Positions 25,771 through 34,399 of a stretch of 64,000 nucleotides of DNA are shown here, piece after piece. Numbering within the stretch: the stretch's first letter is position 1; every line of letters begins with the position of its first letter. Source of the stretch: Acetobacteraceae bacterium. Its GTDB lineage: Bacteria; Pseudomonadota; Alphaproteobacteria; Acetobacterales; Acetobacteraceae. The notes under the pieces are model-generated. The model did no database searches. It was not told the origin of the DNA and was given only the letters and a program-made list of their open reading frames with translations. The translations under genes and the position numbers were made by a program. Location of the stretch: NCBI GenBank assembly GCA_025354865.1, contig JANXMB010000170.1:1-64000 (forward strand), read 5' to 3'.

Positions 25771-26826
25771 ATGACATACAGACAAATGCTCGCTTGTTTG
25801 CCGATCGTGCTCGGATGCATCGGTTTCGCTGCGACCGAACCGGCGCAGGCCGCCGAATTCACGTTGCGCTTCGCGTCCATCAATCTGGCGGATACTGCGG
25901 CGTACGAGCGAATTCTGCTGCCCTTCGCCCAGGCGGTCGAACAGGAATCCGGTGGCCGCGTCGCGGTCGCCCTGAAACCCATGGGCGGTTACGGCAAACC
26001 CGCCGAATTGTTCGACATGGCCGAACGCGGGGATATCGAGATTGCCGCGACGGTGCAGGGCTACAATCCCGGCCGGTTTCCTCGGTCCTCGGTGATGGAA
26101 CTGCCGTTGATGTTCGATTCCGCCGTCGGCGGGACGGAAACCATGTGGCGGCTGTTCCAGGAAGGCGACATCGCCGCCGACTATGCATCGGTCAAGGTGC
26201 TGGGGCTTTACGTGCTGCCGCCCTACGGGATCTTCACCAACGGGCGTAAAATCGACCAATTGCGCGATCTCCGTGGCCTCCGGATCCGGACGCCGAGCCC
26301 GACGATCGGCCTCGCGCTGTCGCGCCTGGGTGCGATTCCGGTCGGGATTCCGGTCGATGCGATCGGCGACATGCTGGAGAGCCGGACCATCGATGCCATC
26401 GCCTACGGCTGGGATTCGGCGCTCACCGGTAAAGGGGCCGGCAGCAAGAAGCTGGTGGAACAGGTGAATGTGCTGGTGGATGCCAATTTCGCCGCCCCGG
26501 CGCTGATGGTGGTGATGAATCGCGCCATGTGGAATGCGCTGCCGGCCGATTTGCAGGCGATCGTGGACAAGCACAGCGGCGCTTTCGTTGCCGGCAACGC
26601 CAGGCTGCGCGACGACGCCGAAGCTTTGGCCCGCACCAAATTGCGTGCCGATCCTCGCTATACCTATCGCGATCTGACGGCCGAGGAACGCGCGGACATG
26701 GCGAAAGCGATCCGACCGGCGATCGTCGATTGGAAGGCCGCCATGGCCCGCCAGAACATCGATGGGGAGGCGCTTTACGAAAAAGCCCGCGCTTTGTCGG
26801 CCCGTTCTCGCACCGCCGCCCGTTGA
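25771..26826 (+). CDS. TRAP-type periplasmic solute-binding protein (DctP family), orphan
   Basis: ATG 25771 is chosen over GTG 25741 because it follows a TAGGAG site and starts a clean signal peptide (MTYRQMLACLPIVLGC, cleavage near AQA-AEF). The mature protein is a DctP-like binding protein: LRFASINLADT, FAQAVEQESGGRVAVALKP, ELPLMFDSA, LRDLRGLRIRTPSP, and VNVLVDANFAAPALMVVMN. Substrates are usually organic acids. No DctQ/DctM membrane genes are adjacent. The next gene, 60 bp on, is a chemoreceptor, so it may deliver ligand to that receptor or serve a transporter encoded elsewhere. Confidence 0.88.
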   Translation: MTYRQMLACLPIVLGCIGFAATEPAQAAEFTLRFASINLADTAAYERILLPFAQAVEQESGGRVAVALKPMGGYGKPAELFDMAERGDIEIAATVQGYNPGRFPRSSVMELPLMFDSAVGGTETMWRLFQEGDIAADYASVKVLGLYVLPPYGIFTNGRKIDQLRDLRGLRIRTPSPTIGLALSRLGAIPVGIPVDAIGDMLESRTIDAIAYGWDSALTGKGAGSKKLVEQVNVLVDANFAAPALMVVMNRAMWNALPADLQAIVDKHSGAFVAGNARLRDDAEALARTKLRADPRYTYRDLTAEERADMAKAIRPAIVDWKAAMARQNIDGEALYEKARALSARSRTAAR

Positions 26827-26886
26827 CGCCCTTCGACGGCGCAACCCCTGCTGTCTTCGCCCTCGTCGGCATCAAAGGATAACACG

Positions 26887-29019
26887 ATGAACCTGAGTAT
26901 CGGGTCCTGGGGTATTCGCCCCCGCCTGTTCCTCGCCTTCGGGGCGATCGCCGGCATGACGGTCGCGTCCGGTCTGACAGCCTATGTGCAACTGGGTGGG
27001 ATCGGCGACACCCTGCGTGTCGTGACCCGCCAGGATGTGCCGCAAGCCCTCCTCGGCCTGGAAATGGCAGCGCGGGCGCAGACATTGGCGGCGCTCGCCC
27101 CCAATCTGTTGGCCGCGGCGGCGCAGGATCAACGCGGACGCCGGCTGGACGAATTGTCGGTGGAACGCGCCGAGTTGGATAAATTGCTCACCGCGCTCGC
27201 CGAATTTCCCGGCAGTGCGCAGGCCTTGCGGGAATTGACGGCGCAGGCGGCCGAGTTGAACGCGCGGTTGGGTCGGGTCGACGGCGCGGTCGGCCTGCGT
27301 CTGGCCGCGGTCGCCGGGCGCGAAAAGGCAACCGCCCGCGCCGAACAATCCCACGCAGCGGTCGGCGCTCTGCTCGATCCCGCCTGGGAGAAGGTGCGCG
27401 CGCAGATCGAGATGACGTCGATGAATGCCGGCGGCGACCGCGCCCAAATCATGAAGACTTTGTTGCAATTGACAGCGATGGACGTGCCGCTGTCCCAGGC
27501 CCTCGCGGAATTGACCGCCGATAGCAACGACGTGCGGGGCATCCTGCTGCTCGCCGGTCAGGCCCCAAACATTGAGGCGGTGGAGCGGTTGCGCCGGATG
27601 TTGGTGGAATTGACCGAGCGGCTGCTGGAGAAATCCGATGTCGTCGAAAACCTGTCGCCAACGCCCGGCCTGCACGCGGCGATCGACGCCTTCGCGGCCT
27701 TGGGAACGGGGCCGGACAGCGTGTTCGCGCTGCGGGAGGCGGAATTGAAGGCCCTCGCCGACGGCCGCCAAATGTTGAACGACACCAGGGAGGCCGCAGC
27801 CGCCCTGACCAAACTGGTCGGGCGTCGGGTGGACGCCGGGCGACAGGCGATCCAAACCTCGACCGCCGCGTCGGAGACGCAGATCGCCGTTGGATCGTGG
27901 ATCGCCATCGGCCTGTCCTGCGTCAGCATCGCGGTATCCTTCCTGATCGGTTGGCTCTACATCGGGCGCAGTCTGGTGGCGCGGGTCGTCGCCCTCAACG
28001 ATACGATGCGGCGCCTGTCGGAAGGCGACATGACGGCCAACGCTTCGGCAAACGGGCATCGCGACGAAATCGGCCGCATGGCCGGAACGGTCGGCGTATT
28101 CCGTGACAATATGCTGCGGGCGGAGAAACTATCGGCCGAACAGGCGGCGGAGCAGGCGGTGAAGGCGAAGCGCGCCGAGCGGTTGGATGGGCTGACGCAT
28201 GGGTTCGAGGATAGGGTGGGGGGGCTGGTCGGGCTGGTCGCGTCCGCCGCCACCCAGTTGCAGACGACCGCACGATCGATGACCGGAACGGCAGGGGAAA
28301 CCACCCAGCAAGCGGCCAATGTGGCGGCGGCGGCGGAGGAAGCCAGCGTGAACGTGCAAACCGTCGCCAGCGCGGCGGAGGAACTGGCGGCGTCGATCGG
28401 CGAAATCTCCCGCCAGGTCGCCCAATCCGCCAAAGTCGCCGGTAAAGCCGTCGAGGATGCTCGGCGTACCGATGCCGTGGTCCGCGATCTGGCCGATGCG
28501 GCGCAGAAGATCGGCCAAGTGGTGGGCCTGATCAGCAATATCGCCGGTCAAACCAACCTGCTGGCGCTGAATGCCACGATCGAAGCGGCTCGGGCCGGCG
28601 ATGCGGGCAAGGGCTTCGCCGTGGTGGCGTCCGAAGTCAAAAATCTGGCGACCCAGACCGCCAAAGCGACCGAGGATATTGGCCGGCAGATTGCCCAGAT
28701 CCAAGGCTCCACCGCCGAAGCCGTCGCATCCATCCAGGGCATCGGCGCGACGATCGGCGAGGTCAGCGAGATCGCCGCCGCCATCGCTGCGGCGGTGGAG
28801 GAACAGGGCGCGGCGACGCAGGAGATTGCCCGCAACGTCCAGCAAGCCTCGGCGGGCACGCTGGCCGTGACGACCAATATTGCAGGCGTTGGCGCGGGGG
28901 CGAACACCACCGGGGCGGCCGCGACCGAAGTGCTGGACGCCGCCGGCGCCCTGACCCGTCAGGCCGAGGAACTGCACGGCGCGGTCAGCCAGTTTATTCG
29001 GGAGGTGAAGACGGCGTAG
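26887..29019 (+). CDS. Methyl-accepting chemotaxis protein
   Basis: The 710-residue protein has TM1 at about 12-32, a large all-helical periplasmic sensor (33-333), TM2 at about 334-357, HAMP (about 358-412) and a signalling domain with the conserved hairpin tip NIAGQTNLLALNATIEAARAGD-type sequence near 545-565. The sensor is long and helical, of the helical-bundle type used by TorS and relatives that read periplasmic binding proteins, consistent with the binding-protein gene 60 bp upstream. No CheB/CheR-docking pentapeptide is obvious at the C-terminus (REVKTA). No other chemotaxis genes are nearby. Confidence 0.94.
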   Translation: MNLSIGSWGIRPRLFLAFGAIAGMTVASGLTAYVQLGGIGDTLRVVTRQDVPQALLGLEMAARAQTLAALAPNLLAAAAQDQRGRRLDELSVERAELDKLLTALAEFPGSAQALRELTAQAAELNARLGRVDGAVGLRLAAVAGREKATARAEQSHAAVGALLDPAWEKVRAQIEMTSMNAGGDRAQIMKTLLQLTAMDVPLSQALAELTADSNDVRGILLLAGQAPNIEAVERLRRMLVELTERLLEKSDVVENLSPTPGLHAAIDAFAALGTGPDSVFALREAELKALADGRQMLNDTREAAAALTKLVGRRVDAGRQAIQTSTAASETQIAVGSWIAIGLSCVSIAVSFLIGWLYIGRSLVARVVALNDTMRRLSEGDMTANASANGHRDEIGRMAGTVGVFRDNMLRAEKLSAEQAAEQAVKAKRAERLDGLTHGFEDRVGGLVGLVASAATQLQTTARSMTGTAGETTQQAANVAAAAEEASVNVQTVASAAEELAASIGEISRQVAQSAKVAGKAVEDARRTDAVVRDLADAAQKIGQVVGLISNIAGQTNLLALNATIEAARAGDAGKGFAVVASEVKNLATQTAKATEDIGRQIAQIQGSTAEAVASIQGIGATIGEVSEIAAAIAAAVEEQGAATQEIARNVQQASAGTLAVTTNIAGVGAGANTTGAAATEVLDAAGALTRQAEELHGAVSQFIREVKTA

Positions 29020-29020
29020 A

Positions 29021-29119
29021 GCGCGATGACCGCAGGCGGCATCGCCGGAGGTCTGAATCGCGCGAACAAACAACGAGCGCGATGACCGCAGGCGGTATCG
29101 CCGGAGGTCTGAATCGCGC
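29021..29119 (+). repeat. Palindromic hairpin repeat family 1, two copies after the MCP stop
   Basis: Units at 29021-29063 and 29077-29119 are 43 bp, with a 13-bp spacer GAACAAACAACGA that is the exact reverse complement of a spacer in the 18-kb cluster. The first unit begins 1 bp after the MCP stop codon. The hairpin pairs are GCGCGAT/ATCGCGC, GACC/GGTC and GGCG/CGCC. Likely an mRNA 3-prime element. Confidence 0.9.
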
Positions 29120-29134
29120 GAGCGGGTTCCGGCG

Positions 29135-29731
29135 TTACACCGGCACGACGCCGTCTTTGTCGAGCCGGGCGAGTACGCCTGTATGGATATCGAAGCGGAA
29201 ACCGTGCAGGTCGAGCTTGCCGGCGGCGACCGCATCCTGGATCCAGGGGAAGGTCAGCAGGTTAGCGAGGGACAGGCGCACGACCTCGGCCTCGACATAG
29301 GGCAGCACATCCTCGCCGGGCGGCAGGTTGCGCAAGGCGGGCCGCGCCATGGAAACCCAGGGCTGAACGAAATCGCGGGCTTCCTCCGGCGCGCCTTCGA
29401 CCATGGCGCGCACGCCGCCGCATTGGGCATGGCCGAGCACGACGATGTGGGAGACTTTGAGGACGCGGACGCCGAATTCGAGTGCGGCGCTGGTGCCGTG
29501 GTACTTGGCGTCGGGCTGGTAGATCGGCACCAAAGCGCCGACGTTACGGACCACAAACATCTCCCCGGGTACGGCGGAGAACACCGTCTGCGGATCGACC
29601 CGGGAGTCGGAGCACGCGACGATCAGCGTTTCCGGTTGCTGCCCCCATTTGGCCAAAGCCTCGTAGCGGGCGCGTTCCGTGGGCCAGATTTGCGCGCGAA
29701 ATTGCCGGTAACCTTCAATCAGGCGGTCCAT
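29135..29731 (-). CDS. Beta-class carbonic anhydrase
   Basis: The track ORF reaches 30025, but ATG 29731 follows a GGGGA site and gives a normal 198-residue beta-carbonic anhydrase. Zinc ligands are Cys40 in VACSDSRVDP, and His101 and Cys104 in LGHAQCGG. The catalytic Asp42-Arg44 dyad is intact. It interconverts CO2 and bicarbonate in the cytoplasm, supporting carboxylations and pH balance. It is divergent from an OprB-type porin gene across 100 bp. Confidence 0.95.
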   Translation of the reverse strand: MDRLIEGYRQFRAQIWPTERARYEALAKWGQQPETLIVACSDSRVDPQTVFSAVPGEMFVVRNVGALVPIYQPDAKYHGTSAALEFGVRVLKVSHIVVLGHAQCGGVRAMVEGAPEEARDFVQPWVSMARPALRNLPPGEDVLPYVEAEVVRLSLANLLTFPWIQDAVAAGKLDLHGFRFDIHTGVLARLDKDGVVPV

Positions 29732-29831
29732 GATTCCCCGGTGAGCGATTCGCGGTGTTGCTAGCATAGCCCGGCTTGCGTGCAACGGTGTTTTATGGGA
29801 TCGGCCCGCAGTTGCCGATGGATAAATACCC

Positions 29832-31229
29832 ATGACCGAATTTGTTCCAACCCTGGTCCTCGCGGGATTGCTGACCTTGGGTTCCTGGTCCGCCGCGCGC
29901 GCCGATGCCGCCGCCGATTCCGCCACCGATTCCGCCACCGGAGCATCGTTGCCGGCCCCTTGCGCGGCGATCGACGACACCCTGACCGGGGCCTGGGCGG
30001 GCGGCTTCCGCACGAAGCTCGCCACCGATTACGGCATAAGTCTGTGCGTGCAGGAGCAGAGCGAGGTCTTCGGCAATCTGGCCGGTGGCCTGCACCGCGG
30101 CGCGGTTTACGACGGCCTGACCACCGCGAGCGTGAAGGTGGACAATGTCGGCGGGCTGGAGGGGCTGTCGTTCTATGCCAGCATGCTGCAAATCCACGGA
30201 CGCGGCCCGACGCCGAATCTGGTCGGCAGCCTGCAGTCTGTCACCAACACCGAGGCGACGCGATCCACCAAGCTGTATGGGTTATGGATCGAGCAAGCGC
30301 TGTTCGGCGGCGACCTGACCGTGCGGATCGGGCAGGAGGGCGCGACCGACGAGTTCATGCTGGCCAAATCGGCGGCGATCTTCATCGACTCGAGTTTCGG
30401 TTTCCCCGCCGCCATGGCCTTGAGCCTGCCGTCCGGCGGGCCGAACTACCCGTTGGCGGCGCCGATGGTGCGGGCGCAATACAAACTCGACGAGCGGTTC
30501 ACGCTGCTTGGTGCCGTGTTCGACGGCGACCCGGCCGGCGTCGGTCCCGGCGACCCGCAGCGCCGCGACCTGACGGGATCGGCGTTCCGCACCCGGGATG
30601 GCGCCATGAGTTTCCTGGAACTCTGGTATGCCGCTGGATCGGATGGGGAGGATGGGCGGCCCGGCCTGTATAAAATCGGCGCCTGGTACCATTCCGGACG
30701 CTTCGCCGACCCGGTGCGCGACACCTTGGGCCGCCCCCTCGCGAGCCCGGCCAGCAATGGGGTCCCGCGCCAATTCCGCGGCAACCGCGCGGTGTATGCG
30801 GTGATGGATCAGACTGTTTGGCGGCCGGCGCATGCGAAGGATGGCGGGATTTCGGTGTTCGCTATGGCGACGATCGCCCCGGACGACCGCAATGTCGCCA
30901 ATCTGTCGGTCACGGGCGGGGTGAACTGGACGGGGCCATTCCCGGGGCGGGACAAGGATGTCGCGGGTTTGGCGTTCGCGACAACCGACCTTGGCAGTGC
31001 GCAACGGTCGTTCGGGGCCGATCTGGTGCGCTTCGGCGCGGCGAGTGCGCCGTTCAAGACGCATGAAACCGTCGTCGAGCTGACCTACCAATATAGGGCG
31101 ATGCCGGGCCTGACCTTGCAACCGGACCTGCAATACGTCGTCAATCCCGGCGCGGGCTTGCCCAACGCGACCGGGGTTGCGTTGAAGAACGCGGTGATTG
31201 CCGGCCTGCGCGCCACGCTGGTGTTCTAA
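29832..31229 (+). CDS. Carbohydrate-selective porin, OprB family
   Basis: The 465-residue protein begins with a signal peptide (cleavage near ARA-DAAA), followed by a low-complexity Ala/Asp/Ser segment. The barrel domain contains YGISLCVQEQSEVFGNLAGG, LYGLWIEQALFGG with LTVRIGQEGATDEF, YKIGAWYHSG, and DQTVWRP, all typical of OprB porins. It ends in a C-terminal Phe, as outer-membrane barrels do. It probably passes sugars or small polar solutes across the outer membrane. A strong hairpin terminator follows. Confidence 0.92.
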   Translation: MTEFVPTLVLAGLLTLGSWSAARADAAADSATDSATGASLPAPCAAIDDTLTGAWAGGFRTKLATDYGISLCVQEQSEVFGNLAGGLHRGAVYDGLTTASVKVDNVGGLEGLSFYASMLQIHGRGPTPNLVGSLQSVTNTEATRSTKLYGLWIEQALFGGDLTVRIGQEGATDEFMLAKSAAIFIDSSFGFPAAMALSLPSGGPNYPLAAPMVRAQYKLDERFTLLGAVFDGDPAGVGPGDPQRRDLTGSAFRTRDGAMSFLELWYAAGSDGEDGRPGLYKIGAWYHSGRFADPVRDTLGRPLASPASNGVPRQFRGNRAVYAVMDQTVWRPAHAKDGGISVFAMATIAPDDRNVANLSVTGGVNWTGPFPGRDKDVAGLAFATTDLGSAQRSFGADLVRFGAASAPFKTHETVVELTYQYRAMPGLTLQPDLQYVVNPGAGLPNATGVALKNAVIAGLRATLVF

Positions 31230-31236
31230 AAAAGGA

Positions 31237-31267
31237 AAGCGCGGCCGCTGTTGTTGCGGCCGCGCTT
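31237..31267 (+). terminator. GC-rich hairpin terminator after the porin gene
   Basis: A perfect 12-bp stem, AAGCGCGGCCGC / GCGGCCGCGCTT, with loop TGTTGTT starts 8 bp after the porin stop. No long T tract follows, so it may act as a stabilising or bidirectional stem. Confidence 0.8.
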
Positions 31268-31276
31268 CTACACGTC

Positions 31277-31374
31277 ACGCGATTCAGACCTCCGGCGTTC
31301 CGCCTTCGATCATCGCGTATCGTGATTTGGACACGCGATTCAGACCTCCGGCGTTCCGCCTTCGATCATCGCGT
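31277..31374 (-). repeat. Palindromic hairpin repeat family 1, two copies with compensatory arm change
   Basis: Units at 31277-31318 and 31333-31374 (42 bp, 56-bp period) have outer arms ACGCGAT/ATCGCGT instead of GCGCGAT/ATCGCGC. Both arms changed together. Inner pairing is GGCG/CGCC. The second unit ends 1 bp before the complementary stop codon of the peroxiredoxin gene, so on the minus strand it follows the stop directly. Confidence 0.9.
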
Positions 31375-31375
31375 A

Positions 31376-31858
31376 TCAGACCGCTTCGAGAATCGCCTCG
31401 GCCTTGCTGACTTCGAACCCGCCGGGGGCCTCGACGCCCAAATGGGTGACGACGCCATCCTGCGCCACCAGCGCGTAACGCTGGCTCCGCCAGCCCATGC
31501 CGCGACCGTTCAGGTCGAGCTCCAGGCCGATCGCCTTGGCGAACGCCGCCGCGCCGTCGGCCAGCATATCGACCTTGCCATCGGTGCCCTGATCCTTGCC
31601 CCAGGCGCCCATCACGAAGGCGTCGTTGACCGAGATGCAGGCGACGGTATCGACGCCCTTGGCCTTGAACGCATCGGCGTTCTGCACGAAGCCCGGCAGG
31701 TGCTTCGCGCTGCAGGTCGGGGTGAACGCGCCCGGCACAGCGAACAGCACGACCTTCTTGCCGCCGAAGATGTCGTCGGTCGAGGTTTCCTTCGGCCCTT
31801 CCGATGTCGCCATCATCAGCTTCATCGACGGGATTTTGTCGCCAACTTTAATCGTCAT
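31376..31858 (-). CDS. Peroxiredoxin, Prx5/hybrid-glutaredoxin-type
   Basis: ATG 31858 gives 160 residues. The upstream extension in the track is the antisense of the acyl-CoA dehydrogenase gene. The active site VPGAFTPTCSAKHLPGF contains the peroxidatic Cys49. A second Cys (about 74, VACISVND) may resolve it. GMGWRSQRYALV and VEAPGGFEVSKAEAIL complete the Prx5 pattern. It reduces organic peroxides and hydrogen peroxide in the cytoplasm with glutathione or thioredoxin. Hairpin repeats follow its stop. Confidence 0.95.
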   Translation of the reverse strand: MTIKVGDKIPSMKLMMATSEGPKETSTDDIFGGKKVVLFAVPGAFTPTCSAKHLPGFVQNADAFKAKGVDTVACISVNDAFVMGAWGKDQGTDGKVDMLADGAAAFAKAIGLELDLNGRGMGWRSQRYALVAQDGVVTHLGVEAPGGFEVSKAEAILEAV

Positions 31859-32020
31859 GAGTGTCTTGCTCCCCTTAGGTGGAACCCGGTGCGAACCTGC
31901 CGCAGTGGGCAGAAGCGGACTCCTAGCGGGGCTTGGCGCCGGAGTCACCAGGGGAGTTCGGCCGCGTTGACATACGGCCCGAACAGCCGTGAGATCGTGG
32001 GGTTCCCGAGGGAGGCGACG

Positions 32021-33292
32021 TTGGAGTTCGAACTCAAATATACCCCGGCGCAGGAGGCGTTTCGCCAGGAGGTGCGCGCCTGGCTCGCCGAGAACGTGCC
32101 GGACGGAATCCGCGACCGGCCCCGATCCTTCGCCGAATCCAAAGCCCAGTACCTGCACAAACGCGAACTCGGCCGCCGGCTCGGCGCGCAAGGCTGGCTT
32201 TACCCGTCGGGGGAGAAGCAATACGGCGGCGGCGGCCTGGAATTCGATCGGATCGTCGTGCTGGAGGAGGAAACGGCGCGCCTAGGCCTCGGCCTGCCGC
32301 CCTACTACGACAGCGGCGGAAAAATGGGCGCGGCGAGCATTCGGGTCTGGGGGACGGACGCGCAGAAGCAACAATTCCTGCCGCCGATCTATGCCGGGCA
32401 GGTGCGCACCTGGCAGTTGCTGACCGAACCGACGGCCGGATCGGACCTTGCGGGCATCCGAATGACGGCCATCCGCGACGGCGATTGTTACGTGTTCAAC
32501 GGGCAGAAGATATACATCGGGTCGCACCACGGGGCCGATCGTTACTGGACCATTGCGGTGACCGACCCCAAAGGCAAACGGCACCAGAACGTGTCGTGGT
32601 TCATGATCGATTCGTCGCTGCCCGGTCTGTCCACCCAGCCGCTGCACATGCTCAGCGCCCAAAGCGAGGGCGAAACCGACGAGTACGGGCATAAAAATAT
32701 TATCTATTTCGATAACGTTCGAGTGCCGGCGGATTGCCTCGTGGGCGGGGAAAACAACGGCTGGAAAGTCGCCTCGACCCATCTGGAAGTCGAACATAGC
32801 GGGCAAGGCAACATCCGCACCAACCCGGTATGGATCGCCCTGCTGGCCCACTGTCGATCCGAACTGCGCGACGGCCGCCCGATTATCGCGGACCCCGAAG
32901 CGCGCGACAAACTGGCCGAAATCTACACAAGGTTGGAAGCGGTGCGCCTGCTATCGACGCGCAATTTCTGGATGGTCTATGCTGGGGAGAAACGATCCTA
33001 CCACGGCTCGCAAGCGTCCTATTTGCGCAAAACCACCAATCTGTGGCTGACCAAAGCAATCCACGACCTGTTGGGGCCGGAAGCGCTCACGTCCGATGCC
33101 CTGTACGGCGCGATGAACGGGATCGCGGAAATGCAACAACGCCGCGGCATCGTCGAACAACATCCGGGCGGCACCACCGACATCCAACGCGTCGTCATCG
33201 CCCGCCGCCTTGGCGTCGGCGCCCGGGAACCGCAACAAGCGGGCAAGTTGGGCGAAGAAGGCCTGGCGAAAAAAACGACTGCGGAGGCCTGA
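32021..33292 (+). CDS. Acyl-CoA dehydrogenase (large partner)
   Basis: TTG 32021 is taken as start: GGGAGG lies 6 nt upstream, and the product (423 residues) then begins LEFELKYTPAQEAFRQEVR, the family N-terminus. The track ORF from 31322 runs through repeats and is not credible upstream. FAD/substrate segments are QLLTEPTAGSDLAGIRMTA, NGQKIYIGSHHGADRYW, and IIYFDNVRVPADCLVG, with the C-terminal IVEQHPGGTTDIQRVVIARR. It precedes a second ACAD gene by 3 bp. Such pairs often act as heteromers on steroid side-chain or branched acyl-CoAs, but the substrate here is unknown. Confidence 0.9.
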   Translation: MEFELKYTPAQEAFRQEVRAWLAENVPDGIRDRPRSFAESKAQYLHKRELGRRLGAQGWLYPSGEKQYGGGGLEFDRIVVLEEETARLGLGLPPYYDSGGKMGAASIRVWGTDAQKQQFLPPIYAGQVRTWQLLTEPTAGSDLAGIRMTAIRDGDCYVFNGQKIYIGSHHGADRYWTIAVTDPKGKRHQNVSWFMIDSSLPGLSTQPLHMLSAQSEGETDEYGHKNIIYFDNVRVPADCLVGGENNGWKVASTHLEVEHSGQGNIRTNPVWIALLAHCRSELRDGRPIIADPEARDKLAEIYTRLEAVRLLSTRNFWMVYAGEKRSYHGSQASYLRKTTNLWLTKAIHDLLGPEALTSDALYGAMNGIAEMQQRRGIVEQHPGGTTDIQRVVIARRLGVGAREPQQAGKLGEEGLAKKTTAEA

Positions 33293-33295
33293 ACG

Positions 33296-34363
33296 ATGGA
33301 TCTTTCCCTGTCGGATTCGCAAATCCTGATCCGCGATAGCGTCCGCACCTTTGTCCAGCGGCATGTGCACCGAGCGGAATTGGTGCGGCAAGCAAATGTG
33401 GGGGAGGATTGGGACCCGGCGTGGCAAGCCATGTTCGCCGAAGCCGGCTGGACCGGCGCCCTGGTGCCAGCATCCTGCGGCGGGTTGGAATTGGACCCGC
33501 TGAGTGCGGCGCTGATCTTCGAGGAACTCGGCCGCGGCGCCGTGCCATCCCCCCTGCTGGCGTCGAGCGCGATCGCCGTCGGCCTGTTATTGGGGTGCGA
33601 GGAAACCGAACCGCGCAACGCGGCCCTGGCAGGGATCGCCGACGGAACGGCCATCGTTATCCCAGCGCTGCGTCGCCCGGCATCGACGTGGCAAGGCGTC
33701 GCCAGTACCGCGACGGCGCTGGTGGACGGGATGCTGACGGGGACCAAGGTGTTCGTGCCCTTCGCCGCCGCAGCGACGCATTTCCTGGTCACCGTGGCGG
33801 ACGGGCTGGCGATCGTTCCTGCTTCCGCTGCATCGGTGCGCCCGCTCGGCGGTTTCTTGCAAGCAACGCATGAGGTCGTTTTTTCCGGCGTGCCCGTCGG
33901 ACCCATCCTCCATCCCACCGTGCCCCTCGACGACTCCCTCTCCGTCGCCCGGCTTATGCTCGGCGCCTATCAGGTGGGCGGGATGATGGAAATGCTGGAT
34001 ATGTCGGTGTCCCATAGTAACACACGCATACAGTTCGGCACCCCGATCGGCCGGTTTCAGCGGGTGCAGGACCATATTATTCGGTTGTTGAACGCAATGG
34101 ATGCGGCGAAATGGGCAGTCTACGAGGCCGCCTGGGCGTGGGAGGCGGATCGTAACGGCATCGGACGCAGCTACCTCGCCTGCGCCACCGCCGCGGACAG
34201 CGCGATCGAGGCGGCCAACGCAGCGCACGAGGTCCACGCGGCAATCGGCAGCGATCCCCGCTATGGCCTTACGCTCTACACCAGGATTTCGCGCTCGCTC
34301 TACGAACTCCTGGGCGCCCCGTCCTGGCAGCGCCGACAAATGGCGGACGCGCTCGGCTGGTAA
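33296..34363 (+). CDS. Acyl-CoA dehydrogenase (small partner)
   Basis: The 355-residue protein has the ACAD N-terminal helical domain (LSDSQILIRDSVRTFVQRHV, FAEAGWTGALVP, ALIFEELGRGAVPSPLL) and C-terminal domain (FGTPIGRFQRVQDHIIRLLNAMD, AANAAHEVHAAIG). The middle beta-domain is short and lacks the usual TEP-x-GSD FAD motif, which fits a non-catalytic or half-site subunit of a heteromeric dehydrogenase with the preceding gene. The spacing to that gene is 3 bp. It ends within a short tandem repeat. Confidence 0.87.
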   Translation: MDLSLSDSQILIRDSVRTFVQRHVHRAELVRQANVGEDWDPAWQAMFAEAGWTGALVPASCGGLELDPLSAALIFEELGRGAVPSPLLASSAIAVGLLLGCEETEPRNAALAGIADGTAIVIPALRRPASTWQGVASTATALVDGMLTGTKVFVPFAAAATHFLVTVADGLAIVPASAASVRPLGGFLQATHEVVFSGVPVGPILHPTVPLDDSLSVARLMLGAYQVGGMMEMLDMSVSHSNTRIQFGTPIGRFQRVQDHIIRLLNAMDAAKWAVYEAAWAWEADRNGIGRSYLACATAADSAIEAANAAHEVHAAIGSDPRYGLTLYTRISRSLYELLGAPSWQRRQMADALGW

Positions 34364-34398
34364 CGGGGGGCTGGTAGCGGGGGGGTGGTAGCGGGGGC
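34357..34398. repeat. 14-bp tandem repeat x3
   Basis: Units CTGGTAACGGGGGG, CTGGTAGCGGGGGG and GTGGTAGCGGGGGC lie in tandem. They cover the stop codon of the second acyl-CoA dehydrogenase gene and stop 1 bp before the complement of the monooxygenase stop. Probably replication slippage. Confidence 0.8.
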
Positions 34399-34399
34399 G

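Noticed and set aside
31322-32020. N-terminal extension of the first acyl-CoA dehydrogenase ORF
   Set aside because: It crosses hairpin repeats and the peroxiredoxin antisense strand; TTG 32021 has a strong ribosome-binding site and the family N-terminus.
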